Origin: Oxalobacteraceae bacterium
GTDB taxonomy: Bacteria; Pseudomonadota; Gammaproteobacteria; Burkholderiales; Burkholderiaceae_D
Direction of reading: 5' to 3'
DNA: 64,000 nucleotides
NCBI GenBank assembly: GCA_030698225.1
Contig: JAUYNR010000107.1
Coordinates: 1 to 64,000 of the forward strand
Shown here: piece by piece, positions 16,329-25,857 of the stretch
Layout of the letters: the number at the start of each line of letters is the position of its first letter
How positions within the stretch are numbered: the stretch's first letter is position 1
The notes under the pieces: generated by a model
Seen by the model: only the letters and a program-made list of their open reading frames with translations
Databases searched by the model: none
What the model was told of the DNA's origin: nothing
Made by a program: the position numbers and the translations under genes

Positions 16329-17480
16329 CTATCCGACGCTTGCCTTCGCTGGCTCATCGCTTAAACGCCGTTTCAGCCGGCGGTCGCGGGCATTGCCCCA
16401 TTCACTGTTGCCGGATTCGGAAACATGCGCCATCTCGCCGGCGCGATTTACGCTGTATTCCTTGAACACGACCATCTCGTCGAGATACACGTCGGGCGAG
16501 ATGCGGGTGTATTCGAACAACACGCTGCGTATGATTTCCGCTCCGGCGCAGATGTGGCTACCGTGTCCGATCCAGGTCGGGCCGACGATATGGCAGCCAG
16601 CCTCGATATGGCAACCGGAGCCGATGTACACCGGCCCCTCGATGGTCGTGTCTTCCCAATCGATTTGCGTATTCAGGCCGACCCAAAGTCCTTCGGCGAT
16701 CTGCAGACCGGGCACATCCATTTGCGCCACCTCGCCCAACAGCACACTCTGCGATACGGTCCAGAAGTCGGTGACGCTGCCGATGTCGATCCAGTTGTAC
16801 GAACGTTTCTGTGCATAAAACGGCAGTCCTTGTTCCACCATCAACGGAAACAAATCGGAGCCGATGTCGAATACCTTGTCGGCCGGGATCAGGTCGAGCA
16901 CTTGCGGCTCGAAGATATAGATGCCGGTACTGGCAAAATTCGAATGCGCATCTTCCTGTTTCGGTTTTTCCTGAAACGAAAGGACTCTGCCATCCTCGTC
17001 GGTGACTACCACGCCGTAATCGGACACCTTGTCCCACGGCACTTCCTTGGTGATGACACTGGCCAGTGCACCCTTGCGCTTATGCTCGAATAGCGCTGAT
17101 TTCAGGTCAAGATCGATCAATGCATCGCCGCACAAGACGATGGTCGTCTCATCGAAGAAGCCGCCGAATTCCTGAATTTTCTTCATTCCGCCGGCCGAGC
17201 CTATCGGCTGCGGCACCACCTCGCCTTCGTCGTTGGTGTAGCCTTCAAACGAATAGCCGATCTGGACCCCGAACTGGTCTCCCTCGCCGAAATATTCCTC
17301 TATCTTCTCGTGCAAATAACTGACGTTGACCATGATGTCGCGAATGCCGAACTTGGCAAGGTGCTCGACCAGATACGCCATCACCGGTTTGCCCAGGATC
17401 GGGATCATCGGCTTGGGTAAATCGTAGGTCAGGGGACGCACACGTGTGCCCTTGCCTGCTGCGAGAATCATCGCTTTCAT
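16329..17480 (-). CDS. NDP-sugar pyrophosphorylase (nucleotidyltransferase with left-handed beta-helix)
   Basis: 383 residues from the ATG at 17480 (MKAMILAAGKGTRVRPLTYD; GAGGAAGAAAAAA upstream). Makes an NDP-sugar from NTP and a sugar 1-phosphate. The signature AAGKGTRVRPLTYDLPKPM, the catalytic GDALIDLDL and FQEKPKQ are clear; from about residue 255 hexapeptide repeats (IEGPVYIGSGCHIEAGCHIV) form a beta-helix. Base and sugar are not certain: relatives are called mannose-1-phosphate guanylyltransferase or glucose-1-phosphate nucleotidyltransferase. Last gene of the eps locus, after galE. Confidence 0.85.
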   Translation of the reverse strand: MKAMILAAGKGTRVRPLTYDLPKPMIPILGKPVMAYLVEHLAKFGIRDIMVNVSYLHEKIEEYFGEGDQFGVQIGYSFEGYTNDEGEVVPQPIGSAGGMKKIQEFGGFFDETTIVLCGDALIDLDLKSALFEHKRKGALASVITKEVPWDKVSDYGVVVTDEDGRVLSFQEKPKQEDAHSNFASTGIYIFEPQVLDLIPADKVFDIGSDLFPLMVEQGLPFYAQKRSYNWIDIGSVTDFWTVSQSVLLGEVAQMDVPGLQIAEGLWVGLNTQIDWEDTTIEGPVYIGSGCHIEAGCHIVGPTWIGHGSHICAGAEIIRSVLFEYTRISPDVYLDEMVVFKEYSVNRAGEMAHVSESGNSEWGNARDRRLKRRLSDEPAKASVG

Positions 17481-17556
17481 TTTTTTCTTCCTCGTTTCAA
17501 TATCAAGATAATCAAAACCTGCGTGGCAGGCGACTAATATATCTGTTTGTTGCCAA

Positions 17557-18543
17557 TTACATATTGCTGTGGCCGGCTGTCGTACGCTCCCAGCGCCACG
17601 CGTCTTCGATGATGGCATCGAGCTCAGCATGCCGCGGAACCCAGCCCAAAACGCGGCGCGCCCTGGAAGCGTCGGCCACCAGTCGGGCCGGATCGCCTGC
17701 GCGACGCTCGGCATCGACCACTCGAATGCTTTTACCGGTTATCCGTTGCGTCGCATCGATCACCTGCTGCACTGAAAATCCTTCTCCATTGCCCAGATTG
17801 AAACAATTACTTTGACCACCGTCGTTCAGCATATTTAGTGCCAGCAAATGGGCCGAACACAAGTCGACAATGTGGATGTAATCGCGGATGCAAGTGCCGT
17901 CGGGGGTGTCGTAGTCGCGGCCGAACACCGCGATATGCGGGCGTCGACCGGACGCGGCTTGCAGCACCAGCGGAATCAGATGCGTTTCAGGCTCGTGCCG
18001 CTCGCCGAGCAATCCGGCAGGGTCGGCGCCGGCCGCGTTGAAATAGCGCAGGCAGACATAGCGCAATCCAAAGGCAAGGCCGTAATCGGCCAACATCTGC
18101 TCCACCATCCACTTCGATCGCCCGTACGGATTCAGCGGCCGCGTCGGGTGCAATTCGTCGATCGGCACATATTCCGGCTCGCCGAAAATGGCGGCAGTCG
18201 ACGAGAAAATAAAGCGCTTCACGCGGTGCGCCGTCATCGTATCCAGCAGGTTCACGGTGTTGGAAAAATTGTTGCGGTAATATTTGTCGGGCAATTGCAC
18301 CGACTCGCCTACCTGAATAAAGGATGCAAAATGCATCACCGCATCGGGCTGATGCAGCGCAAAAACATTATCAAGAGCAAGCTTGTCAGCCAGATCGCCT
18401 TCGACAAACTCGCCTCCCAACACTGCATCCCGGAAACCGCCCGAAAGGTCATCGAAAGTAATTACCTGATGCCCGTCGGCAAGCAACATCTTTACCATAT
18501 GGGAGCCGATATACCCTGCTCCCCCAACTACCAATACTTTCAT
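17557..18543 (-). CDS. galE: UDP-glucose 4-epimerase
   Basis: 328 residues from the ATG at 18543 (AAAAGGGTTGCTT before it). Short-chain dehydrogenase fold with GGAGYIGSH for NAD binding, FSSTAAIFGEP for the Ser/Thr site, and NPYGRSKWMVEQ with the catalytic Tyr-x3-Lys. Converts UDP-glucose and UDP-galactose, giving precursors to the glycosyltransferases of the adjacent locus. The end ...WRWERTT is usual for GalE. Confidence 0.92.
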   Translation of the reverse strand: MKVLVVGGAGYIGSHMVKMLLADGHQVITFDDLSGGFRDAVLGGEFVEGDLADKLALDNVFALHQPDAVMHFASFIQVGESVQLPDKYYRNNFSNTVNLLDTMTAHRVKRFIFSSTAAIFGEPEYVPIDELHPTRPLNPYGRSKWMVEQMLADYGLAFGLRYVCLRYFNAAGADPAGLLGERHEPETHLIPLVLQAASGRRPHIAVFGRDYDTPDGTCIRDYIHIVDLCSAHLLALNMLNDGGQSNCFNLGNGEGFSVQQVIDATQRITGKSIRVVDAERRAGDPARLVADASRARRVLGWVPRHAELDAIIEDAWRWERTTAGHSNM

Positions 18544-18635
18544 AAGCAACCCTTTTCAAATTGTGCGCATACATGTGGCCGCGCGAACGCGTTGCCATGT
18601 CGCTTTAAGCGTGCTGCCGGCATCCTGCCCGATTC

Positions 18636-19385
18636 TTATTTGCGCGCCGGCACGTTGCTGTAACGATACTTATGGCAATGCAAAAGAAACCTGGCGATAT
18701 CCACCGTATAGCGGCGCAATAGACGCCGCGGTTCCAGGCACAGGCGATAAAACCATTCGAGCCGGAGTCTTTGCATCAGGACCGGAGCCCGGGACTTGTC
18801 GCCGGCCCAAAAGTCGAACAATGCGCCGACGCCGATCACGACACCGGCATTGAGCGCGTGGCGATTATCCAGAATCCATTCTTCCTGAATCGGATTGCCG
18901 AGCGCCACCAGCATGACATCCGGTTTGGCTCGATTGATTGCTTTGATTAGCTTGGCTTCCTGCTGAATGTCTTCATACCCGTCACGGGCGCCGACAATTT
19001 TTTGCCCTAGTTGATGGCGCGCATAATCCGCTGCCTTTTGTAAAACACGAGGTTTTCCACCCAACAGGAAGACGCGCAGTGGCGTGGCAGATTGATTGAA
19101 AAAATACGGCGTGAAATCAGTGCCATTCAAATTTTCTTGAAAACGGCTTCGTTGCGTCAGTAGAGCGGCAATATCCAAGCCCACACCATCATTGACGACG
19201 ATTACCGATTCATCGCGCATCCGATGCAACTGGCTTCGGCATTGCACAATAAAATTTGTATTCGCAAAAAATAACGCCACCTGATTTTTGATCTGTAACG
19301 CGGTCAACAGATGTTGCGCCAAACCTTGCGAGGTAGTCTTGGTAACCGAGAAACCGGCAATTGGAATAGTTTTATTTGATTGCAT
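18636..19385 (-). CDS. WecG/TagA/CpsF family glycosyltransferase
   Basis: 249 residues of glycosyltransferase family 26. Family parts: VIVVNDGVGLDIAALL, FLLGGKPRVLQKAADY, GYEDIQQE, DVMLVALGNPIQEEWI and GVGALFDFWAGDKSRAP, the last nearly invariant. GT26 enzymes add the second sugar to a polyprenol-linked one, so this may extend the primer made by EpsB. It is the first gene after a 785-bp gap that holds a TGT-N10-ACA dyad, so wecG-galE-nucleotidyltransferase probably form a separate transcript. Confidence 0.88.
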   Translation of the reverse strand: MQSNKTIPIAGFSVTKTTSQGLAQHLLTALQIKNQVALFFANTNFIVQCRSQLHRMRDESVIVVNDGVGLDIAALLTQRSRFQENLNGTDFTPYFFNQSATPLRVFLLGGKPRVLQKAADYARHQLGQKIVGARDGYEDIQQEAKLIKAINRAKPDVMLVALGNPIQEEWILDNRHALNAGVVIGVGALFDFWAGDKSRAPVLMQRLRLEWFYRLCLEPRRLLRRYTVDIARFLLHCHKYRYSNVPARK

Positions 19386-19656
19386 GCGTCACTTTCATTC
19401 TTGTTTACATCACTCAGGATGAAAAAAACGGCCGTACATCCAGCCGCCGACCGGGACTATATTTCGGACTGACACTGGTAAGTTCGCAGGGTCATTGCGC
19501 CACCCACTCAGGAAAATTCTGGATTTTATAAAGGAGTCGCAACTGTTTTTGTAAGTGCGAATACGTTGTGCATGATGCAAACGGCACTGATAATTTCAAA
19601 CCGCTGCGGGATTTCCAGACTTCCGTACAAGATAGCCGTACTGCCACGCCTCTGTC

Positions 19657-19672
19657 TGTGTGATACCGCACA
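19657..19672. promoter_or_regulatory. TGT-N10-ACA dyad, candidate activator site 1
   Basis: TGTGTGATACCGCACA: arms TGTGTG and CGCACA around ATAC, one mismatch in the dyad. It is 272 bp upstream of wecG. The same sequence with one change occurs at 42229-42244 upstream of epsL. The form resembles enhancer sites of sigma-54 activators (NifA-type TGT-N10-ACA), but no clear -24/-12 promoter was found nearby. Confidence 0.5.
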
Positions 19673-19986
19673 TTGATTGGCGCGTTGAATTGCCTCAAGG
19701 AACAAGGCAATCTCTTGAAATTCTCAACTATTGAGGTAATCGATTAAATGAGCAGAACTTCTCATGGAAAAAAGACCAGGAAAGTTTGGGCTGCGTGAGG
19801 TCTTCAAGAAAATGCTTAAAGACTAATGATCAGAGGAAACTTGATGCGGCTAGTTCAACATTGATACATTTCATTACATTTTCCGGCGAACCAGAGGACG
19901 GCAAATCGCCATGCCTGACCGGAACGCCGTGCAGCTCCCCGCAGCCGCCAATATCCGGTCAAGCGGATGTCAATGTAATGCATGGT

Positions 19987-20012
19987 CCACGAAACACACG
20001 AAAAATCACGAA
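19987..20012. repeat. CACGAAA-triplet repeat module, copy 1
   Basis: CCACGAAACACACGAAAAAT then CACGAA. Related modules at 31953-31980, 52451-52478 (reverse) and 58448-58475 (reverse). Confidence 0.65.
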
Positions 20013-20047
20013 CCGTGCCAGGAATCCCGTTCTGTTTGGAAAATCAC

Positions 20048-20112
20048 GGGGTATTGCCAATTTCATGGCATTTACCGCATAGTTTAATTGCGATAAATAA
20101 TATACACAATAT
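20048..20112 (-). repeat. AT-rich dispersed repeat, copy D
   Basis: Reverse orientation: GGGGTATTGCC, CATGGCATTTACCGCATAG and ATTGCGATAAATAATATAC correspond to the ending, the GGAAAATGCC block and the stem of the family. Confidence 0.65.
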
Positions 20113-20170
20113 AGTATATATCGGCGTCAACACGTTGAATACGCGCAACGCCAGTTATTCAGACCCGCTG

Positions 20171-21493
20171 TCAGCGCCGCCCGATCGCGAAGTATTCAAT
20201 GCCGTGGCTGCGAACCTGCGATGGGTTATACAGATTTCTACCGTCGAAGATGGCGGGCGTTTTCAATGCCGCTTTGATCGCATCGAAATCCGGAACCCGG
20301 AACTCCTTCCACTCGGTGACGATGGTCAGCGCATCGGCGTTCTTCAAGGCTGCCATCGGCGAGTCCGCATAAATGAGGCGCGGATCGTCGCCAAAAATAC
20401 GCTTGGATTCACGCATTGCCACCGGATCGTAAGCCGTTACGGTGGCGCCCATTTCCCACAGGCCCTGGATTACCACGCGGCTGGAGGAGGCGCGCATGTC
20501 ATCGGTATTGGGCTTGAATGCCAAGCCCCACAGCGCAAAATTCTTGCCGCGCAGATCGTCGCCAAAACGTGCCCTGATTTTATGCAGCAGCAAATGCTTC
20601 TGCGCCTCATTGGCCTCTTCCACTGCCTGCAGCACCTTCAGACCTGAATCGTTTTCATCGGCGGTCCGGATCAAAGCCTGCACATCCTTCGGGAAGCACG
20701 AACCGCCATAGCCGCAGCCGGGATACAGGAAGTGGAATCCGATCCGCGGGTCGGAGCCGATGCCGATCCGGATTTGCTCGATGTCCGCGCCCAGCTTATC
20801 GGCCAGATTGGCAAGTTCATTCATGAACGAGATGCGCGTTGCCAGCATCGCATTGGCCGCGTATTTGGTTAGTTCGGCTGAACGCACGTCCATCACGATG
20901 ACGCGATCATGATTGCGGATGAACGGTGCATACAATTCGCGCATCAGCGCAATCGCCCGCTCGTCTTCGGCGCCGATGACCACCCTATCGGGACGCATGA
21001 AATCGTCTACCGCAGCGCCTTCCTTGAGAAATTCTGGATTCGACACGACCGAGAACGGCAGATCGAGATTGCGTGCGGCAAGCACTTCCTGCATCGCAGC
21101 CTTGACCTTGTCGGCGGTGCCGACCGGAACCGTGGATTTATCCACAACCACCTTGTATTCCGTCATATACCTGGCGATATTGGAGGCAGCGGCAGTCACA
21201 TATTGCATGTCGGCAGAGCCGTCTTCATCGGGCGGGGTGCCGACCGCAATGAACTGCAGGATGCCGAACGCGACACTTTTCTCGATGCTGGTGGTAAACC
21301 GCAGGCGACCGGCAGCAACGTTGCGCCGCACCATCTCCAGCAAGCCGGGCTCATGGATCGGGATATTGCCATCGTTCAGAATCCTGATCTTGTTTTCATC
21401 CAAATCCAGGCACAGCACTTCATTGCCCATTTCAGCCAGGCAAGTGCCGGTAACCAGTCCCACATAGCCGGTGCCGATGACAGTTATTTTCAT
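20171..21493 (-). CDS. ugd: UDP-glucose 6-dehydrogenase
   Basis: 440 residues. NAD-dependent four-electron oxidation of UDP-glucose to UDP-glucuronate, so the polymer probably contains uronic acid. Motifs: [14 protein letters not shown] at the start, [14 protein letters not shown], and [15 protein letters not shown] with the catalytic Cys. Full length. It follows the secreted hypothetical gene by 62 bp and ends the central eps transcript before the 785-bp gap. Confidence 0.94.
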   Translation of the reverse strand: MKITVIGTGYVGLVTGTCLAEMGNEVLCLDLDENKIRILNDGNIPIHEPGLLEMVRRNVAAGRLRFTTSIEKSVAFGILQFIAVGTPPDEDGSADMQYVTAAASNIARYMTEYKVVVDKSTVPVGTADKVKAAMQEVLAARNLDLPFSVVSNPEFLKEGAAVDDFMRPDRVVIGAEDERAIALMRELYAPFIRNHDRVIVMDVRSAELTKYAANAMLATRISFMNELANLADKLGADIEQIRIGIGSDPRIGFHFLYPGCGYGGSCFPKDVQALIRTADENDSGLKVLQAVEEANEAQKHLLLHKIRARFGDDLRGKNFALWGLAFKPNTDDMRASSSRVVIQGLWEMGATVTAYDPVAMRESKRIFGDDPRLIYADSPMAALKNADALTIVTEWKEFRVPDFDAIKAALKTPAIFDGRNLYNPSQVRSHGIEYFAIGRR

Positions 21494-21555
21494 AGTGTGA
21501 TTTTACTTTCGGTAAATAAGGTTAAATGCGATATTCGGGGCGATTTCCGGGCTGC

Positions 21556-22605
21556 TCATGGCTTGCCGTAGTCATTCGGCAAAAACTGCAACTGATCCCA
21601 GGGGAAGCCATCCAGGATCGCGTTGGAACGGGTGCCCTTGAACAGCGCCGGGTAGGGGTCCGATTTTCCCAGCGCGGTGTAGGACTTCGGATTTTGCGCC
21701 CGGATCGAGATCGCGCCGGCCTTGTCCCAAACGACGAAACCGTATTTCTGCGCGGCCTTGGCAATGATCTTGCCGACCGGGTGCATCTTGAGCTGGTCCA
21801 CATTCACATCCGGATTGAGCCGGAAGCGCAAGCCTTCCGGAATCCGGTTCGGCACTTTTGTCGGGTTGTAGCCGTCCGACCGATGTGCGGGCCATGATTT
21901 CACGGTGAAATGCTCGGCCTCCACCAGCGAAATGCCGATCACATGGCGGATCTCGCCACGATGTAGTTCTTCTGCGGTGATTTGGCCACCGATGAAAGGC
22001 AAACTGGTCGCGGTGGTGCCGTAATGGCCGGGAAATACCCCATTGCCCCTGGACGCGTTGGGTAAGCGGCCACCCCAGCAGGCTTGCCACTGGCCATTTA
22101 CTTTACGGGCCTGCCAGAACTCCCAAAGCGTGTCGGTCGCAGGCTGATAGATCGCCATTTCCTTGTCAGTGCCGTCTGCCGGTTCGGCATGAAGGGGGAT
22201 CGGCACTGCCGCCCATTGCTGTGCCAGGTGCTTGTCCTTGAATTTCTTTTTTTGACAATCCCATTCGGCGACCTGCGTCACCGGAGCATTCGCATCGGCC
22301 ACGAACACCGGGCTGGCGAAGGCCTTGGTGTTGATGTTGACGTTGCCGTAAAAGGCCTTTTTTTGGCGCAGGAAATCGCTGACGAATGCGGCCGAATTGG
22401 CATGCAGCGGCACCTGTTTCGGGATCGGAGCATACCAGAAACTGTCAGGAGCGAACACGGCGTCGGTAGGCAATGTCGGTGTGATACCGGCAATAGCACC
22501 GGCAGAGGATGCGGCCAGCACCGCTGCAATCAATGTCGATTGACATAGCGTGAAAAAAAGCGAAGGCGCGGCAGACGATGCCAGGTGGTGGTTCAATTTC
22601 ATCAT
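21556..22605 (-). CDS. Secreted hypothetical protein of the eps locus
   Basis: 349 residues with a signal peptide (hydrophobic LIAAVLAASSAGAIAG near 25-40). The mature protein has SFWYAPIPKQVPLH, GHYGTTATSLPFIGGQIT, EIRHVIGISLV and GLRFRLNPDVNVDQLKMHP. This combination occurs in exported proteins of unknown function in several bacterial phyla; I cannot assign an enzyme activity. Placed between ugd and the processive glycosyltransferase, so a periplasmic or surface role in polymer handling is a guess. Confidence 0.75.
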   Translation of the reverse strand: MMKLNHHLASSAAPSLFFTLCQSTLIAAVLAASSAGAIAGITPTLPTDAVFAPDSFWYAPIPKQVPLHANSAAFVSDFLRQKKAFYGNVNINTKAFASPVFVADANAPVTQVAEWDCQKKKFKDKHLAQQWAAVPIPLHAEPADGTDKEMAIYQPATDTLWEFWQARKVNGQWQACWGGRLPNASRGNGVFPGHYGTTATSLPFIGGQITAEELHRGEIRHVIGISLVEAEHFTVKSWPAHRSDGYNPTKVPNRIPEGLRFRLNPDVNVDQLKMHPVGKIIAKAAQKYGFVVWDKAGAISIRAQNPKSYTALGKSDPYPALFKGTRSNAILDGFPWDQLQFLPNDYGKP

Positions 22606-22704
22606 TATTTTCCTTTTTTTAGTGTCGTGTTGCGGCAGCGGGCGGATGCCTGCGTGCGCTCGGCGATACCGGTGGCTGGGATAAAAACTGCGCTGTTTCC
22701 AGGT

Positions 22705-23898
22705 TCAAGGCTCATCCCGGTGCGAGCGCACCCATTCAATCTGGCGATGCACTAAGAATTTCAGATACAGCGGGATTTTCCGCAGAGCATAAATCGGCGC
22801 ATAGGCCAGATTGCCGAACGTCAGGATCGCGCGCCCGAACCTGGCCCACACCAGCAGCACTGCCAGGCTCAATATGGCCGGATTAATGATGGCTAGGCTC
22901 CAGGGCAACGCATTGCCGGTCACCGCCCACAGCATCATCCCCAACAAACAAAAAACCAGCACCAGCAAAGTCAGCAAGGCCAGCGGCGGGACGCACATAT
23001 CGATGGTCAGCGCAAACAAGTCGAGATTCTTGGTACGCAGACTTTCAAGTAAAAGCCGCGGGCCTTCCTTGATCATCATGCCCAGATGTCCGTGCTCCCA
23101 ACGGGTGCGCTGCGACTGCACCCCTTCTGCATTTACAGGAAACACGCTGGTGACTTGCGCCTCGGAACAAAACAGCGGCGCCTGGCCCAGCCGCGCAAAA
23201 TCGAGGCCGAGCTTCAGATCTTCGACGATATGGCCGCTTGCCAGTTCCGCCTGCTCAATCAACGGCCACGGAAATGCCATGCCGGTACCCATCAATTGAC
23301 ACGGCAAACCCAGGCGCTGGAAACCCAGTGCTCTGGCCCAGTTTTTCACGCTCCAGGCAAATTCGGCGACCTTGGTCTTGAGGCTAGCCCCGGCCGGCGA
23401 TTGCATCATATACAGAGCCTGCATGGGCCGGTTGGCGGCCAGGCTCCGACACGCCAACAGATCGAGTGCACCATGCTGCAGCAAGCAATCCGCATCGATG
23501 ATGATCACTACCGCGGGCGGTGCCAGCGCCAGATGGCGAACGCCGAAATCGAGCGCATACCCTTTGCCGCGTCGCTCCGGGTCGCACCGGGCGATGACAT
23601 CGGCCCCGGCTGCCAGGGCGGCTACGGCAGTATCATCGGTACAGTTGTCCGCCACCACCAACACCCGGTCGCCAAACTGCAGTTGCAGCTGGATAGCGAA
23701 TAAGGTTGCGGCGATGCCGGCGGCTTCGTTGTGCGCAGGCACCAGGACTGCGATCGATGGCCGGTAGCCGCTGGAAGCGGGTTTCCTGCGTTCGGCCGGC
23801 AGCGCAATGGCAATCTGTATTGCGAAAACGAATACCGGTACCGACAACAGCAACAGCAATAGCAGGAAAATCGTTTCAAACACAACCATAAGGTTCAC
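22705..23898 (-). CDS. Processive-type family 2 glycosyltransferase, membrane-bound
   Basis: 397 residues. N-terminal helix (residues 4-25), a GT2 domain with VLVPAHNEAAGIAATL, VVADNCTDDTA, IIIDADCLL and the QXXRW box QRTRWEHG (near 264-271), then three or more C-terminal helices. This is the layout of cellulose-synthase-like inverting transferases working at the inner membrane. Stop overlaps nothing downstream; its ATG overlaps the GT4 gene by 4 bp, so the two are coupled. Sugar unknown. Confidence 0.87.
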   Translation of the reverse strand: MNLMVVFETIFLLLLLLLSVPVFVFAIQIAIALPAERRKPASSGYRPSIAVLVPAHNEAAGIAATLFAIQLQLQFGDRVLVVADNCTDDTAVAALAAGADVIARCDPERRGKGYALDFGVRHLALAPPAVVIIIDADCLLQHGALDLLACRSLAANRPMQALYMMQSPAGASLKTKVAEFAWSVKNWARALGFQRLGLPCQLMGTGMAFPWPLIEQAELASGHIVEDLKLGLDFARLGQAPLFCSEAQVTSVFPVNAEGVQSQRTRWEHGHLGMMIKEGPRLLLESLRTKNLDLFALTIDMCVPPLALLTLLVLVFCLLGMMLWAVTGNALPWSLAIINPAILSLAVLLVWARFGRAILTFGNLAYAPIYALRKIPLYLKFLVHRQIEWVRSHRDEP

Positions 23899-25160
23899 TC
23901 CACTTGGTCAGGGACAAGCAACACTGCGGCTGACGCCGCTTCACTGGCTGGGGCCGCAGCCTGCCCGGCGCGGAAAAGCTGTGCCAGTTTTGCCGCTTCG
24001 GTATCGGCCGAATGCCGTTCCAGCACCCGTTGGTGGCCCGCCTCGCCCATCGCTTCCAGTACCGAAACAGGGGTCGCCAGAAATTCCTCCAGCACCGCGG
24101 CCAGCGCATCGACATCCCCGGCAGGAAACAGCCAGCCGCTCTCGCCCGGGCGCACCAGCTCGGGAATCCCCGCCACATAGGTGGTCAGTACAGGTCGCCG
24201 CAATGCCATCGCTTCCATGATCACGACCGGCAATCCTTCGGCGAAGCTCGGCAGCACCAGTGCCCGCGCCGCCAGAATCTCGGTGCGTACCTGGTCGCTG
24301 CTGATCCAGCCGGTAATCAGCACCCTGGCCTGCAGCCGGCGCTGCACGATCAGAGACTCCAGCTCGGCCCGCATTTCTCCGTCACCGGCCAAGACCAGTT
24401 CGATCTCGATACCCTTGCGCAGCAATTGGCTGACCGCGTTCACCAGCAGCAATTGCCCCTTCTGCTCGCACAGTCGTCCTACGCACACCACCCGAGGCAC
24501 GGCCGGAATCGGCACCGCAGGCAGCGAATGGAATACCGGCTCAAGTCCGCAATGCACCACATGCACCTTGGGCCAATCGACATATTTGACCCAGCGGAAC
24601 AGCTGGCTGCGGCCAAAGGAGCTGATCGCCACCACGAAAGCACAGCGGCTGACCTTCTCTTTAATCCGGAGAAATTCCGGCTTATCGAATTCTTCCGGCC
24701 CATGCACGGTAAAGCTGTAGGGCGGACCGCCCAAGGTGGTCGCCAGCATCACCACTTCCGCAGAATTGGTGCCGAAATGCGCGTGCACATGGCGCGCGCC
24801 GAATCGGCTCATCCAGGGAACGATGCGACAGGCTTCCGCCAGATAGATCAGGTGAAACGGCCATGGCCGGTCCGCACGCCAGCCCATTTTCAGCGCCAAT
24901 CGCAATGCCTGAAAAAAACGTATCGGACTGGCCGCGAGCATCCGCATGCTCGCAATCAGCAAGCTTGCCATTCCGTCCTGCAAAATATAGCGGGTGCGAT
25001 CGCGCTCGCGCAGATCCTCATCGTCTACCAGTTCGCCATCCCAGCCACGCACCGCGATTCGCTGGACGTCAAATCCCTGCCTCTCCAGCGCGAGAATTTC
25101 CCGCCGGATAAAGCTATGACTCACTTTCGGATACTGATTCACCAGATACGCAATTTTCAT
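23895..25160 (-). CDS. Glycosyltransferase family 4
   Basis: 421 residues. GT-B fold: N-terminal MKIAYLVNQYPKVSHSFIRR, a domain II with VVCVGRLCEQKGQLLLVNAV and the E-x7-E nucleotide-sugar motif in FAEGLPVVIMEAMA, followed by GESGWLFPAGD. Retaining transferase acting on the cytoplasmic face. First gene after the inverted repeat at 25190-25258. Confidence 0.9.
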   Translation of the reverse strand: MKIAYLVNQYPKVSHSFIRREILALERQGFDVQRIAVRGWDGELVDDEDLRERDRTRYILQDGMASLLIASMRMLAASPIRFFQALRLALKMGWRADRPWPFHLIYLAEACRIVPWMSRFGARHVHAHFGTNSAEVVMLATTLGGPPYSFTVHGPEEFDKPEFLRIKEKVSRCAFVVAISSFGRSQLFRWVKYVDWPKVHVVHCGLEPVFHSLPAVPIPAVPRVVCVGRLCEQKGQLLLVNAVSQLLRKGIEIELVLAGDGEMRAELESLIVQRRLQARVLITGWISSDQVRTEILAARALVLPSFAEGLPVVIMEAMALRRPVLTTYVAGIPELVRPGESGWLFPAGDVDALAAVLEEFLATPVSVLEAMGEAGHQRVLERHSADTEAAKLAQLFRAGQAAAPASEAASAAVLLVPDQVE

Positions 25161-25189
25161 TCGTTTCGACCTATCGATAAAATACGGTG

Positions 25190-25258
25190 GGTGGGCACGG
25201 TTTTGTGCCCACGCGGTTGGGAGGATGGCCGCGTGGGCACAATAAAGCGGTGCCCACC
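25190..25258. repeat. Large inverted repeat (GGTGGGCAC...GTGCCCACC)
   Basis: Left arm 25190-25216 holds GGTGGGCACGG and TTTTGTGCCCACGCGG; right arm 25229-25258 holds CCGCGTGGGCACAATAAAG and CGGTGCCCACC. Each arm is itself self-complementary, so several hairpins are possible. It lies between two co-directional eps genes and could end or pause transcription. Confidence 0.8.
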
Positions 25259-25269
25259 CTCCAATTTAT

Positions 25270-25791
25270 TCATTTCCCGCAAGTGCCAAGAATGATTCTG
25301 GCCGGCGCACCGACCGCCGTTGCGCCATCAGGGACGTCGCACAGCACCACCGCCATCGCCCCGATCTTGCAGCCGTTGCCTATGCGGATGCCGCCCAGCA
25401 CCTGCGCGTAGGCGCCTAACTCAACATCGTCTCCGAGCACCGGCACCGGACCGTCTTGCTGGCGATTGCCGATCGTTACACCCTGTCGCAGCGTGCAGTT
25501 CGCCCCGATCACGGTATCCGGATGGATGAAAATCCCGCCGAAATGCCATATCCGCAAGCCGGGCCCAATCTGTACCGACTTGGGCAGGCTCACACCGACG
25601 GCCGTCTCGACCAAGCGGAATAACAGCCAATAACCGGTCGTCAACAGGCGCTTGGCCAAGCCTTCCGGTCGCCGGTCTATACGCCGACCGAAACGGTAAG
25701 TCCACACAGCCCAGATTGACTGTTCCTGCAAGAAGGGCCGAGCTACGCCATAGCGCTGCAGGTCGGCCAACCAATTCAGATCACGCGTCAT
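25270..25791 (-). CDS. Serine O-acetyltransferase-like hexapeptide transferase
   Basis: 173 residues. Left-handed beta-helix: GLRIWHFGGIFIHPDTVIG, ANCTLRQGVTIGNRQ and GIRIGNGCKIGAMAVVLCD, ending PDGATAVGAPARI. It has the N-terminal shape of short CysE-like enzymes found in polysaccharide loci, which usually O-acetylate a sugar using acetyl-CoA rather than serine. Likely modifies the exopolysaccharide repeat unit. Confidence 0.82.
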   Translation of the reverse strand: MTRDLNWLADLQRYGVARPFLQEQSIWAVWTYRFGRRIDRRPEGLAKRLLTTGYWLLFRLVETAVGVSLPKSVQIGPGLRIWHFGGIFIHPDTVIGANCTLRQGVTIGNRQQDGPVPVLGDDVELGAYAQVLGGIRIGNGCKIGAMAVVLCDVPDGATAVGAPARIILGTCGK

Positions 25792-25857
25792 TTACATCAC
25801 CTTGCATATGCCGCATGCGCCAAATGGATCTGCGGCAGTTTGAAACGGGTGGCCAAA

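Larger units (their letters stand above)
19386..20170. other. 785-bp intergenic region upstream of wecG
   Basis: No convincing gene. Holds the dyad at 19657-19672, the CACGAAA module at 19987-20012 and dispersed repeat copy D at 20048-20112. It is AT-rich and presumably contains the promoter of wecG-galE. A 72-codon minus-strand frame (19492-19710) has no recognisable content. Confidence 0.6.

Noticed and set aside
19386-19700. Sigma-54 -24/-12 promoter near the TGT-N10-ACA dyad
   Set aside because: The best candidate (TGGCGCG...TTGCC near 19679) has the wrong spacing by one base and lies too close to the dyad.
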